From assembly GCA_035503915.1 (NCBI GenBank), contig DATJSU010000013.1, positions 1 through 16,197 on the forward strand: a stretch of DNA of 16,197 bases, read 5' to 3'. This stretch comes from DATJMJ01 sp035503915. Its GTDB lineage: Bacteria > Actinomycetota > Acidimicrobiia > Acidimicrobiales > Palsa-688. The notes under the pieces are model-generated. The model was not told the origin of the DNA, ran no database searches, and saw only the letters and a list, made by a program, of their open reading frames with translations. The translations under genes and the position numbers were made by a program. Below are positions 7,794-15,204 of this stretch, in pieces (within the stretch, counting starts at the first letter, position 1; every line of letters begins with the position of its first letter).

Positions 7794-7821
7794 ACGGCTA
7801 GGACGGGCTGATGCCTCTTCT

Positions 7822-9177
7822 TCAGGTGCGGAGCTCGAAAGAGATCACTGCCGGCACGTCCCCGTCTATGTGAGGGAGCTCGACGACCACTTCGTCACCG
7901 CGCGGGTGGGCCTGGACCCGCGGCCCGCCGATCAACGACGCCGACGCCAACTCGAGCGCCTCCGGGCGGGCGCGCAACGCCAGGCTGTGCGGCCCCTTCC
8001 CGCCGGGCTCGACAATTGCCCATACCCGCCGGCCTTTTTGCGTCCACCGGGCCCACGGCGTGGCCGATGCCTGTGCGGTCCCGTGCTCCACCGGCCGCGT
8101 GCCGTATATCGCCTCGCCCGCCCTCCTCATCCAGGCGCCGAGGTGCTCGAGCCGGTCACGTTGCAGCTCGGGGATGGTCCCTCGTGCGGTCGGGCCCACA
8201 TTGAGCAGTAGGCTGCCGCCGCGCGAGACCACATCGACAAAGTGGCGGACGAGGTCGGGACCGCTCAGCGTATGCGAGGCGTCCTCGACCTGGTTGTAAC
8301 CGAACGAGAGGCCTATCCCTCGGCAGTTCTGCCACACGGGCGCTTTTTCGGCCTCCAGGTGGGCCTGGTACTCGCTTGTTGCGAAATCGTAATAACCGGT
8401 GCCCCACCGGTCGTTGACGACACCCTCGGGGACGGTGCGGTAATAGTGCTGGAGCAGTTGGAACAGCCCGAACGGGAGCGCGTGCTTGCCGGCGTCGGGC
8501 CATTCGATGTCGTTCCAGAGGACGTCGGGCTCGAACCTGTCGACCAAGTCCCTTACGTGGAGGTACGCGTAAGCGTTGTAGGCGGCGTCGGTCGGCCGGA
8601 CGGTGCGCACCCCTTTGGAGGTGGTGATCGCCGGCAGGTTGCTGACGCTCCAGTCGAGCCCTCCGGAGTAGTAAACACCGAAGCGGAGCCCGCAGTTGCG
8701 GGCGGCGGTTGCGATCTCACGGACCAGGTCCCGCTTCGGGCCGCGGTGGACCGTATTGCGGTCGCCCGTCCCGGGCGCGTCCCAGAGAGCTATCCCGTCG
8801 TGGTGCTTGGTAGTCGGGATGACATAGCGAGCCCCAGCACGGGCAAAGAGCTCGGCCCATTCGGCGGGGTCGAAATCGCAGGCATCCCACGCATCGAGGA
8901 AGTCGTCGTACGGAGCGTCCCCATAGACTTCGCGATGGTGCGCCCTGGCCGGGCTGCCGTCGACCCGCACCGTGTTCCAGTACCACTCGGCGTAGGGGTT
9001 GTGCGCGAACCACGTCTGTTCGTCGACTGCGCCCAGTTCTCCCACAGGCTCGGCCCAGGCCGGGACCGAGTATGCGCCCCAGTGCACGAAAATCCCGAAC
9101 TTGGCGTCCGGGAACCACGCAGGCACCGGCCGCCGCAGTCTCTCCCATTCGGCACTTGCCTGCGCGTACTCCCCCAA
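7822..9177 (-). CDS. Alpha-L-fucosidase family (GH29) glycoside hydrolase
   Basis: A 451-aa retaining glycosidase, predicted to release alpha-linked L-fucose from glycans. GH29 landmarks from the chosen start: AKFGIFVHWGAYSVPAW (25-41), YVIPTTKHHDGIALWD (118-133), RFGVYYSGGLDWS (165-177) and DVLWNDIEWPD (218-228). Asp223 sits at the usual nucleophile position. SRGGSLLLNVGPTARG and RAGEAIYGTRP, both typical of the family, lie in the C-terminal part. The acid/base is less clear: Glu269 in FATSEY is a candidate, and a WQNC segment stands where many relatives have WE. The frame is open to 9339, but TTG at 9177 is preferred because AAGGAG lies 6 nt upstream and conserved sequence begins just after. 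No signal peptide follows from that start, so it should be cytoplasmic and act on imported oligosaccharides. It is divergent from the EAL gene. Confidence 0.9.
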   Translation of the reverse strand: MGEYAQASAEWERLRRPVPAWFPDAKFGIFVHWGAYSVPAWAEPVGELGAVDEQTWFAHNPYAEWYWNTVRVDGSPARAHHREVYGDAPYDDFLDAWDACDFDPAEWAELFARAGARYVIPTTKHHDGIALWDAPGTGDRNTVHRGPKRDLVREIATAARNCGLRFGVYYSGGLDWSVSNLPAITTSKGVRTVRPTDAAYNAYAYLHVRDLVDRFEPDVLWNDIEWPDAGKHALPFGLFQLLQHYYRTVPEGVVNDRWGTGYYDFATSEYQAHLEAEKAPVWQNCRGIGLSFGYNQVEDASHTLSGPDLVRHFVDVVSRGGSLLLNVGPTARGTIPELQRDRLEHLGAWMRRAGEAIYGTRPVEHGTAQASATPWARWTQKGRRVWAIVEPGGKGPHSLALRARPEALELASASLIGGPRVQAHPRGDEVVVELPHIDGDVPAVISFELRT

Positions 9178-9224
9178 CGTCTTCTCCTTCGCTTCGGGCG
9201 GCCCAACTCCCAGCGCTGCTTCTC

Positions 9225-9240
9225 GATGTCCCGGGACGTC
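9225..9240 (-). promoter_or_regulatory. Palindrome upstream of the fucosidase: operator candidate
   Basis: GATGTCCCGGGACGTC is a 16-bp palindrome with one mismatch per half and a perfect 10-bp core (GTCCCGGGAC, 9228-9237). It lies 48-63 bp upstream of the TTG start at 9177, a common place for a repressor or activator site in a sugar gene. No clear promoter boxes were found next to it, and no regulator for it is encoded immediately alongside. Confidence 0.35.
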
Positions 9241-9344
9241 ACCGGCTCCGCCGGGACCAGTCACGGCCCCTCTCAACCGTAGCGCCCCGGTCGGCTGGCC
9301 TCTGGCCCGCCTCAAGAAGGCGGCGCTCCCTGCCGACAACGCAC

Positions 9345-9370
9345 GCGTAGGCGCGGCGGCGCGCCTATGC
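9345..9370 (+). promoter_or_regulatory. Strong stem-loop in the leader of the c-di-GMP operon
   Basis: Arms 9345-9355 (GCGTAGGCGCG) and 9360-9370 (CGCGCCTATGC) pair over 11 bp with a single G-U and a 4-nt GCGG loop, ending 19 nt before the GTG at 9390. The ribosome binding site GGGGG (9381-9385) is outside the stem. It could be an mRNA leader structure or, as DNA, a protein-binding inverted repeat. There is no U-tract, and it does not resemble the known c-di-GMP riboswitch classes. Confidence 0.45.
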
Positions 9371-9389
9371 CTGGCGAAAAGGGGGCAGC

Positions 9390-10694
9390 GTGGTCACTAT
9401 CGCGCTCGAAAAGGGCGGCGGCGGGCTCTGCGAGATCGCAGAGCTATTGCGCAAGCAGCTCCGGCTCGATGCGGTCTGTATTGCCGAGATGCGCCACAGC
9501 TCGGCCGTGTTCCGGGCCTGGGCCGGCAAGGGCGGTATAGCCGTCGGTACCGAGACGCCTCTCGAGGCCACTTACCTGGAGCTGCTGGCGACCGGCCGGA
9601 TCCCCGGGCTCATCCCCGACGCGGCCTCCGAGCCGCTGGTCGCGAACCTCCCTCTCACTCGCTGGCTGGGGGCCCGTTCGTTTGTGGGGGTGCCGTTGAA
9701 GCTCTCCAACGGCTCCCTGTACGGGGTGCTTGCCGGGGCCAAATGCTCACTTGGACCTGTTCCCGGAGAGAGTGAACTCCGGGCAATGGAGATCGTGGCA
9801 GGCCTCGTACAGCGCGAGCTCGACGAGCAACGCCGCCTGGACAAGTTGCGCACCGACCTCGCCGAGCTCATCGACCACGAACGGGCCCGTACGGCGTACC
9901 AGCCCATTATCGAGTTGACGACGGGCCGCTGCCTCGGGCTCGAAGCGCTCTCACGCTTCGACAAGCCTTTCACGCGGCCCGAAACGGCCTTCGCCGCTGC
10001 CGACGAGACGGGTCTCAGCCTCGAGCTCGAGCGCCTTGCGATCTGCAAGGCCTGGCGGGTGCTAGAGGTGCTCGAGGAGAGCCAGTTCCTCGCGGTCAAC
10101 GTGAGCCCCGCGAGCTTGCTCATCCTGGCAGAGCAAGCCATCGCCCGCCCCGAGGTCGACCTCTCACGTATCGTCGTCGAGGTCACCGAGCACGCCATAG
10201 TCGAGCGCTACGACCAGCTCAGGAACCGCCTCCGGCCTCTTCGCAGACGAGGGCTCAGGCTCTCGGTGGACGATGTCGGGGCAGGCTACGCCTCCCTCCA
10301 CCACGTCGTAGAACTGCGACCCGATTTCATCAAACTGGACATTTCACTCGTCAGGGGAGTCGCCGAAGACAGCGCGCGCCGCGTCACGATCGGCGCTTTC
10401 GCACAGCTGTCGGGCGAGCTCGGAGCAACGGTGGTCGCCGAAGGCGTCGAAACGCAAAAGGACTTGGACACGCTGCGCTCCCTCGGTATCGGAGCGGGCC
10501 AGGGCTACCTCCTGGCCTCGCCGAGCGAGAGTGCCGACGACGTCAGCCGCTGGGTCAGCTCACCCTCATTGCTCCCCCCGGGACTACCCCTCGCACATCA
10601 CCCGCGCCGGGCGTACTCCCGACCTCTCGCAAGCTCTCGCTCAGCAGCCGGACGCCGAAAGGTCTCTCAGCAAGAGGCTGCGAGCGGCCGATAA
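9390..10694 (+). CDS. GAF-like sensor plus EAL-domain c-di-GMP phosphodiesterase
   Basis: A 434-aa cytoplasmic protein expected to hydrolyse cyclic di-GMP to pGpG. Residues about 10-145 resemble a GAF sensor domain (LRLDAVCIAEMR, RSFVGVPLKLSNGSLYGVL). A short helical linker leads into an EAL domain from about 163 to 390. All signature residues are visible: EAL motif Glu185 (LGLEALSRF), Asn237 (VNVSP), Glu264 (EVTE), Asp294-Asp295 (DDVGAGYASL), Lys315 (IKLD), Glu351 (EGVET) and Gln371 (GAGQGY). It should therefore be catalytically competent. A basic, Pro/Ser-rich tail of about 40 residues follows the domain and has no assigned role. GTG at 9390 has a GGGGG ribosome site at suitable distance. 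The diguanylate cyclase gene starts 7 bp after this stop, so the opposing enzymes are probably co-expressed. The GAF ligand is unknown. Confidence 0.9.
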   Translation: MVTIALEKGGGGLCEIAELLRKQLRLDAVCIAEMRHSSAVFRAWAGKGGIAVGTETPLEATYLELLATGRIPGLIPDAASEPLVANLPLTRWLGARSFVGVPLKLSNGSLYGVLAGAKCSLGPVPGESELRAMEIVAGLVQRELDEQRRLDKLRTDLAELIDHERARTAYQPIIELTTGRCLGLEALSRFDKPFTRPETAFAAADETGLSLELERLAICKAWRVLEVLEESQFLAVNVSPASLLILAEQAIARPEVDLSRIVVEVTEHAIVERYDQLRNRLRPLRRRGLRLSVDDVGAGYASLHHVVELRPDFIKLDISLVRGVAEDSARRVTIGAFAQLSGELGATVVAEGVETQKDLDTLRSLGIGAGQGYLLASPSESADDVSRWVSSPSLLPPGLPLAHHPRRAYSRPLASSRSAAGRRKVSQQEAASGR

Positions 10695-10701
10695 AGCTGA
10701 T

Positions 10702-11796
10702 ATGTGGCGGCGCGCCGCTCAACTTTCTGCGCCCAGGGCCCCGGCGAACGCGGCCCGTGCAGCCGTACCTCTTTACCTGGCCGGGTCGCTACTTGTCGTC
10801 CTCGACCAGCTCGTGATCCCGGGCGCCGCCATCCCGCAGGCATGGGCGGCGTGGGCAATAGTCGCTGGGCTGATCGGCATGGCCGCGATCTTGTACTTCG
10901 GCCAGCGCGGGGTGCCGGCTCTCGCATGGCCACTGATAGCCGGCGTCGTACCAACAGCGGTGATCATGTCGGCTTCGGTCCTGAGCCACGACGACTCGGC
11001 GGCGGCCCAGCTGACTTTTTGCTGGCCGCTCCTGTTCGCTGCCTACCACCTCAAGCCGACCTTCGCTTGGGTCGTCACCGTCGTGGTGGTCGTCGCCGAC
11101 ATCTGCCTTTGCCTCGTGGTGGGCGGCCCATCGATGTCGGAAGACGCGACAGCTGTCCCTGTGATCTTCGTGGCCATCACGTTCATCCTCGTCGGCGCCT
11201 GCGAAAGAGCCGATGGCCTCCTCGTCAAGTTGCGCCACGAGGCTGAGCACGACGCCTTGACGGGACTGGCCGCACGCCGTTGCTTCGACGCCGACCTGGA
11301 CGCGCTCTCCCTGCCGGGGGTCCCGGTTTCGCTCCTCATCCTCGACGTGGACCATTTCAAGGTGATCAACGACAGTTTTGGCCACTCGGTCGGCGACGAG
11401 GTGCTCCGCTCTGTAGCCGCCCGGCTGGTGCTCGGCGGGCGCTCCACGGATACCGCCTACCGTCTCGGCGGCGACGAACTTGCGATCCTCCTGCCGGGCT
11501 GCGGGCTGCCGACAGCCCTTGCACGGGCGGAGAGCATCCGCGCTTCTGTAGCCGCGAGCCTCGCAAGCGAAGTCCTCGGCCCGAGCGCCCAGGAGAGGTT
11601 TACCGTAAGCATCGGCGTCGCCAGCAACCTCTCCAAGGGCAACCTGCTGCGAGCCGCTGACGGGGCCCTCTACGCCGCCAAACAGGCAGGACGCGACACG
11701 GTCGCCGCAGACGACGGGGGAAGCGGCTGGTTGTTCGGTACGACAACCAGGCCGCAAAGTGAGGCAAGGGCGGTAGAGGCGGCGGCGCGCCTTTAA
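10702..11796 (+). CDS. Membrane-bound GGDEF diguanylate cyclase
   Basis: A 364-aa protein expected to make cyclic di-GMP from two GTP. Residues about 21-167 hold five or six hydrophobic segments with short loops and match no sensor family I can name. The GGDEF domain starts at about 180 with HDALTGLAARR, then LDVDHFKVINDSFGH (metal ligand Asp215), the active-site variant GGDEL (256-260) and TVSIGVAS. The product-inhibition I-site Arg-x-x-Asp is present as RSTD (247-250), five residues before the GG motif, so feedback inhibition is expected. The frame is open to 10531, but that start would overlap the EAL gene by over 160 bp. ATG 10702, seven bp after that stop, leads straight into the membrane region. 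Its ribosome site is weak, suggesting coupling to the upstream gene. The stop lies 4 bp from the convergent carbonic anhydrase gene. Confidence 0.9.
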   Translation: MWRRAAQLSAPRAPANAARAAVPLYLAGSLLVVLDQLVIPGAAIPQAWAAWAIVAGLIGMAAILYFGQRGVPALAWPLIAGVVPTAVIMSASVLSHDDSAAAQLTFCWPLLFAAYHLKPTFAWVVTVVVVVADICLCLVVGGPSMSEDATAVPVIFVAITFILVGACERADGLLVKLRHEAEHDALTGLAARRCFDADLDALSLPGVPVSLLILDVDHFKVINDSFGHSVGDEVLRSVAARLVLGGRSTDTAYRLGGDELAILLPGCGLPTALARAESIRASVAASLASEVLGPSAQERFTVSIGVASNLSKGNLLRAADGALYAAKQAGRDTVAADDGGSGWLFGTTTRPQSEARAVEAAARL

Positions 11797-11800
11797 AGGG

Positions 11801-12295
11801 CTAATCCAAGAAAATCTCGCGTAACCTGCCGCTTTCGACCTCGTAGACAAATCCGCGGATGTTTTTGTGCGGGATAAAGGGACTGGCCTTGATCCGTGCC
11901 GCCGTCTGCTTCACGTCCTCATCGGCCTTGGGGAAGGCTTCCATGGCGAAGCTCGGCCTGAGCCCCGTGTCGGCAAGGATCTGGTCCTTGACGGCGTCGT
12001 CGCGGAAGGTCTCCATGCCGCAATCGGTGTGGTGGACCAAGATGATCTCCCGCGTGCCGAGGAGCCGCTGCGATATGACCAGGCTCCGCACAACGTCGTC
12101 GCTTGCGACCCCGCCGGCGTTGCGGATCACGTGGGCATCGCCTTCTTCGAGGCCGAGGACCTTGGCCGGGTCCAGGCGGGCGTCCATACAGGCCAGGACC
12201 GCCACTTTCTTGGCCGGCGGCACCGGAAGTGCCCCCTTGTCGAAACCGGCCACGTAGTTGGCATTATTGGCGATCAACTCATCAGTCGAGCTCAT
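11801..12295 (-). CDS. Beta-class carbonic anhydrase-like protein
   Basis: A 164-aa zinc enzyme of the beta-carbonic anhydrase fold, expected to interconvert CO2 and bicarbonate in the cytoplasm. Visible ligands are Cys36 with the Asp38-Arg40 dyad (CMDAR), and His89 and Cys92 (HHTDC). HVIRNAGGV (55-63) is the conserved strand-loop after the first ligand. The short length and sequence resemble the mycobacterial Rv1284-type subgroup. Some members of that subgroup have not shown clear activity, so catalysis is likely but not certain. ATG at 12295 is preceded by a GGAGG ribosome site. It is transcribed alone, divergent from the sugar operon across 118 bp and converging on the diguanylate cyclase gene. 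No functional link to either neighbour is evident. Confidence 0.92.
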   Translation of the reverse strand: MSSTDELIANNANYVAGFDKGALPVPPAKKVAVLACMDARLDPAKVLGLEEGDAHVIRNAGGVASDDVVRSLVISQRLLGTREIILVHHTDCGMETFRDDAVKDQILADTGLRPSFAMEAFPKADEDVKQTAARIKASPFIPHKNIRGFVYEVESGRLREIFLD

Positions 12296-12373
12296 TGCGC
12301 ACCTCCGTCGTACTGGACCTGACTGTCCCCATCAACTTAGTTAACGCCCGCTGGGTAACGGCCCGGGCCAGCA

Positions 12374-12390
12374 CGCTAGCGTTGCTAGCG
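12374..12390 (+). promoter_or_regulatory. 17-bp palindrome upstream of the sugar operon: operator candidate
   Basis: CGCTAGC-GTT-GCTAGCG is a perfect inverted repeat with 7-bp arms and a 3-nt centre, 23 bp before the GTG at 12414 and in the only sizeable gap ahead of the five-gene operon. Position and symmetry suit a repressor site for a LacI- or GntR-type sugar regulator. The gap is shared with the divergent carbonic anhydrase gene. Two GTAACG-like direct motifs (GTTAACG 12340-12346, GGTAACG 12354-12360) lie further upstream. Promoter boxes could not be called with confidence. Confidence 0.5.
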
Positions 12391-12413
12391 CACGAATTGT
12401 AGGAGGAGCTTGG

Positions 12414-13361
12414 GTGAGCGGTGCAGGCGCGGCCTCGGGAGCTCGCACGGCCCCAGGCCGGCCACGGGGACGCGACGACGCCGGCATGATCCCCCTGCAC
12501 CTTTACGGCCTGCGGCGCCGGACCGTCAACCTCGTCACCCTCGCCTGCGGCTTATTTACCATCTTTACGCTGGTACCGGTTTGGTGGATATTTGTATCGG
12601 CAACCAAGACCGCCCCCAATTTGAACTCCACCTTTGGTTTTTGGTTCGCGAGGCCCTTCCACCTGTTCTCCAACCTGAAAGAGCTTTTTTCCTACGACGA
12701 AGGCGGGTCTTTCCTGTTGTGGGTGCGGAACACGGCCATTTATGCCGCCGCCGGGGGCGTGGGGGCGACAATCCTGTCTGCGATGGCAGGTTACGGGTTT
12801 GCGCGCTTCAATTTCAGAGGCAAAAACGCACTTTTTATCTTTGTGGTAGCTGCCTTGCTGATACCCATCACGGCTTTCGCCGTGCCGCTGTACCTGCTCT
12901 ACGCAAAGGTGCACCTCGACAGCACTATGCCGGGGATATTCATCCCATTTATGATCAGCCCGACGAGCGTCTACCTGATGAGGGTTTACGTTGGCGGCTC
13001 TGTGCCAAGGGAACTAATGGACGCGGCCCGGGTGGACGGCGCACGTGAGATGACCATCTTTTTGCGGGTGGCCGTACCGCTCATGGTCCCCGCCCTGGTC
13101 ACCGTCTTCATGCTCAATGTTGTCGGGGCGTGGAACAACTACTTTCTCCCGTTTATAATCAACAACAACGCCAACCTGAACACGCTGACCCAGGGCCTGC
13201 CCATCTGGCTCGACCACGCAAATATCTCCGGGGGCAACGAGGACTACCTCGCCCTGGCGGTTACGGGCGGCCTCTTGAGCATCTCCCCCTTGCTCATAAT
13301 GTTCACCGTCCTCCAGCGCTATTGGCGAGGCGGGCTGTTGCTTGGCGGCCTGACTGGTTAG
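12414..13361 (+). CDS. MalG-type carbohydrate ABC transporter permease
   Basis: A 315-aa integral membrane permease of the MalG/CUT1 sugar importer family, one of two channel subunits. Hydrophobic segments occur at about 39-61, 105-126, 138-160, 172-190, 222-240 and 278-300. The cytoplasmic EAA loop that docks on the ATPase is clear at 199-220 (RELMDAARVDGAREM followed by IFLRVAVP). The C-terminal GNEDYLALAVTGG and LQRYWRGGLLLGGLTG match family ends. The 25-residue N-terminal tail before MIPLHLYG is Gly/Ala/Arg-rich, and an internal ATG at 12486 is an alternative start. GTG 12414 is favoured by AGGAGGAG at 12401-12408. No MalF-type partner, binding protein or CUT1 ATPase is encoded beside it. 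The PotA-like ATPase in this window belongs to another transporter type. It leads the sugar operon, 11 bp before the oxidoreductase gene. Confidence 0.92.
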   Translation: MSGAGAASGARTAPGRPRGRDDAGMIPLHLYGLRRRTVNLVTLACGLFTIFTLVPVWWIFVSATKTAPNLNSTFGFWFARPFHLFSNLKELFSYDEGGSFLLWVRNTAIYAAAGGVGATILSAMAGYGFARFNFRGKNALFIFVVAALLIPITAFAVPLYLLYAKVHLDSTMPGIFIPFMISPTSVYLMRVYVGGSVPRELMDAARVDGAREMTIFLRVAVPLMVPALVTVFMLNVVGAWNNYFLPFIINNNANLNTLTQGLPIWLDHANISGGNEDYLALAVTGGLLSISPLLIMFTVLQRYWRGGLLLGGLTG

Positions 13362-13372
13362 GAGTAGCTGGA

Positions 13373-14380
13373 GTGCGTACGTTCAAGCTTGCGATCATCG
13401 GCTGTGGCGGCGTATCCGCCTTGCACGCCGAGGCCTACGCCCGCCACCCTGAAAGGGCCCGGGTAGTTGCAGCTGTCGACCCGCAAACCGAGCGCGCCGA
13501 GCAGCTCGCGAGCCAGTTCCCGGGCTGTCGCGCCTACGCCTCGGTGAGCGGAGCGGTCACCGGGCCGCCTTGGGACATCGGGGTCGTCTGCTCACCTACC
13601 CCGGTGCGGTCTGGCGTCGTGGCCGAACTTGCCAGGTCTGGCAAACATGTGTTCGTCGAAAAGCCCTTCGCCGACAACCTCCTCGAGGCCACCCACATGG
13701 TCGAGGAGTGTGAGTCGGCAGGGGTGCAACTGGCGGTCCACCAAAACTTTCGTTACCACTACCCCTTCGACCTGGCCAGGTCGCTGATCGGGTCGGGAAG
13801 GATCGGCCGGGTGACGACGGTGGCTCATCGCGACCTCATGCTGCGCCGGGACGAGGGCTGGCGGACCTCGGCGAAACGGCATTCATTGGCAGTTATGGGC
13901 GTCCATTGGCTGGACGGGTTCCGCTGGATGCTCGAGGACGAGCCCGTCAGCGTATGGTGCCTGCTGCACTCGTCGCCGCTCATCGAGACTGCAGGCGACT
14001 CGGACGCGTTGGTGCAGGCGACCTTCGCTGGTGGCGCAACCGTGTCTTATGTCCAAAGCTTTTCCTGCCCCATCCCCGAGGTCGGCACGACCGTGATAGG
14101 CGAGTCAGGGAGCCTTAGCCTCGATTACCAGTCACTTCGAGAGGCGTTGGTGGCACAGGGGCCAGGCCCCGTAGTTAGCACGCAGCCCAACCCATGCGGC
14201 TCCGACAAGCCGGAGGCGACGTTCCTCGCCATCGAGGAGCTCTTGAAGGCGATCGAAAGTGATGGCGCTCCGTCGAACAGCGGGCGGGACAACCTCGCCA
14301 CGGTCAGGTTCCTGGAAGCCGCCTACCTCAGTGCCGACCAGGGCGGCCCGGTCGCCGTTACACCGGGGCGCGCGCCATGA
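13373..14380 (+). CDS. Gfo/Idh/MocA-family NAD(P)-dependent oxidoreductase
   Basis: A 335-aa two-domain dehydrogenase expected to oxidise a sugar, inositol or sugar derivative. The Rossmann half begins MRTFKLAIIGCGGVSALHAE with the dinucleotide-binding glycines at 10-13, followed by the strand VVAAVDPQTER. The conserved EKPFADNL (Glu96-Lys97-Pro98) marks the active-site edge. GVHWLDGFRW at 176-185 supplies the family His178 and Asp181. The acidic residue usually found two positions before this Gly is Val174 here, which may affect substrate choice or catalysis. GTG at 13373 has AGGAG 8 nt upstream, and the open frame further upstream overlaps the permease gene and was discarded. The 3' end overlaps the isomerase start by 4 bp (ATGA), suggesting translational coupling. 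The substrate cannot be named from sequence. Confidence 0.9.
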   Translation: MRTFKLAIIGCGGVSALHAEAYARHPERARVVAAVDPQTERAEQLASQFPGCRAYASVSGAVTGPPWDIGVVCSPTPVRSGVVAELARSGKHVFVEKPFADNLLEATHMVEECESAGVQLAVHQNFRYHYPFDLARSLIGSGRIGRVTTVAHRDLMLRRDEGWRTSAKRHSLAVMGVHWLDGFRWMLEDEPVSVWCLLHSSPLIETAGDSDALVQATFAGGATVSYVQSFSCPIPEVGTTVIGESGSLSLDYQSLREALVAQGPGPVVSTQPNPCGSDKPEATFLAIEELLKAIESDGAPSNSGRDNLATVRFLEAAYLSADQGGPVAVTPGRAP

Positions 14381-15204
14381 GGCTCGCGTTCTCGGCGCCC
14401 ACGCCGTCGTCGTCGGAGCAGGAGGTGCTCTTCGCCAGCTACCGCGACAGCGGCTACGAGGGCCTGCAGCTCAAGGACGCCCAGTACGTCCCCCACCTCG
14501 ACGAGCCTGCCAATGCGGCGGGCGCCGCCAGGACCGACCCCGGCAGGTTTTCCGGGCTCATCTTCGGCGGCGGCCTGGACGAAGGCGGCCGGGAAGCGTT
14601 GAGAAGAGTAATCGACTTTGCCGCCCTCGTTGGCTCCGAGCGCATAATTTTCTGGCACGGCTTATCCCGGGCGCAAAGTAGCCGGGAAGGAATCGCCAGG
14701 TCTGCTTCGGTCTTGTCCACGCTCGGCTCGATGGCCAACGACAAAGGTACCCGGCTCTCCCTCCATCACCACTACGACCACCCCGTTATGTACCCCGAAG
14801 ACATCGAGTTCTTTTTCGAGCAGGTAGAGCCCGGCACCGTTTGGCTCACCATCGACACGGCGCACATGTGGATGGCGGGCCAGGACGACGTCGGTGCCGC
14901 AATAAAACGCTTTCACGCCGTGCTCGACAACATCCACTTGAAGGACTGCCACGACAATGCCCCCGGTGAGCGGCTCCCCGAAGGAGGGCGCCGGGACACC
15001 TCGTTCAGATCCCTGGGCCAGGGCGAGGTCGATTTCGGCCCGGTATTCGAAGCGTTGGGAGCCGTAGGCTACGAAGGCTGGTTGTGCGTCGACGAGGAGA
15101 GCGGGGCGGACGTGACGGTGTCGTTGAAGGGGTCGCGCGACTTTATTGGCCGCCACGTGCCACTGCCGCCGCTCGGCCCGCCACGCGAGGAGACCGGGCG
15201 ATGA
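14377..15204 (+). CDS. Sugar phosphate isomerase/epimerase-type TIM-barrel protein (IolE-like)
   Basis: A 275-aa xylose-isomerase-like TIM barrel, a family of metal-dependent sugar isomerases, epimerases and inosose dehydratases. Candidate metal or acid/base residues are the LHHHYDHP cluster (His130-His132), Asp160 and His163 in TIDTAHMW, His187 in NIHLKD, and Glu240 in CVDEES. Many relatives have an ExH at the first position. The HHH form resembles IolE-type inosose dehydratases, so the product might be a dehydratase rather than an epimerase. It overlaps the upstream oxidoreductase gene and the downstream cupin gene by 4 bp each. Pairing with a Gfo/Idh/MocA enzyme is typical of inositol or uncommon-sugar catabolism, where the dehydrogenase product feeds this enzyme. 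The exact substrate is unknown. Confidence 0.88.
   Translation: MRLAFSAPTPSSSEQEVLFASYRDSGYEGLQLKDAQYVPHLDEPANAAGAARTDPGRFSGLIFGGGLDEGGREALRRVIDFAALVGSERIIFWHGLSRAQSSREGIARSASVLSTLGSMANDKGTRLSLHHHYDHPVMYPEDIEFFFEQVEPGTVWLTIDTAHMWMAGQDDVGAAIKRFHAVLDNIHLKDCHDNAPGERLPEGGRRDTSFRSLGQGEVDFGPVFEALGAVGYEGWLCVDEESGADVTVSLKGSRDFIGRHVPLPPLGPPREETGR

Noticed and set aside
8242..9282. 346-aa open frame on the plus strand
   Set aside because: Antisense to the GH29 gene, whose motifs are unambiguous. The shadow translation has no domain pattern.
10531..10701. 57-residue N-terminal extension of the diguanylate cyclase
   Set aside because: Overlaps the end of the EAL gene by over 160 bp. ATG 10702 lies just after that stop and leads directly into the membrane segments.
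12296..12336. TTGATG with TACGAC 17 bp downstream as a promoter for the carbonic anhydrase gene
   Set aside because: Spacing is right but the -10 matches only three of six positions. Not enough to annotate.
13130..13372. Upstream extension of the Gfo/Idh/MocA frame
   Set aside because: Overlaps the permease gene. The Rossmann motif begins right after GTG 13373, which has a good AGGAG site.
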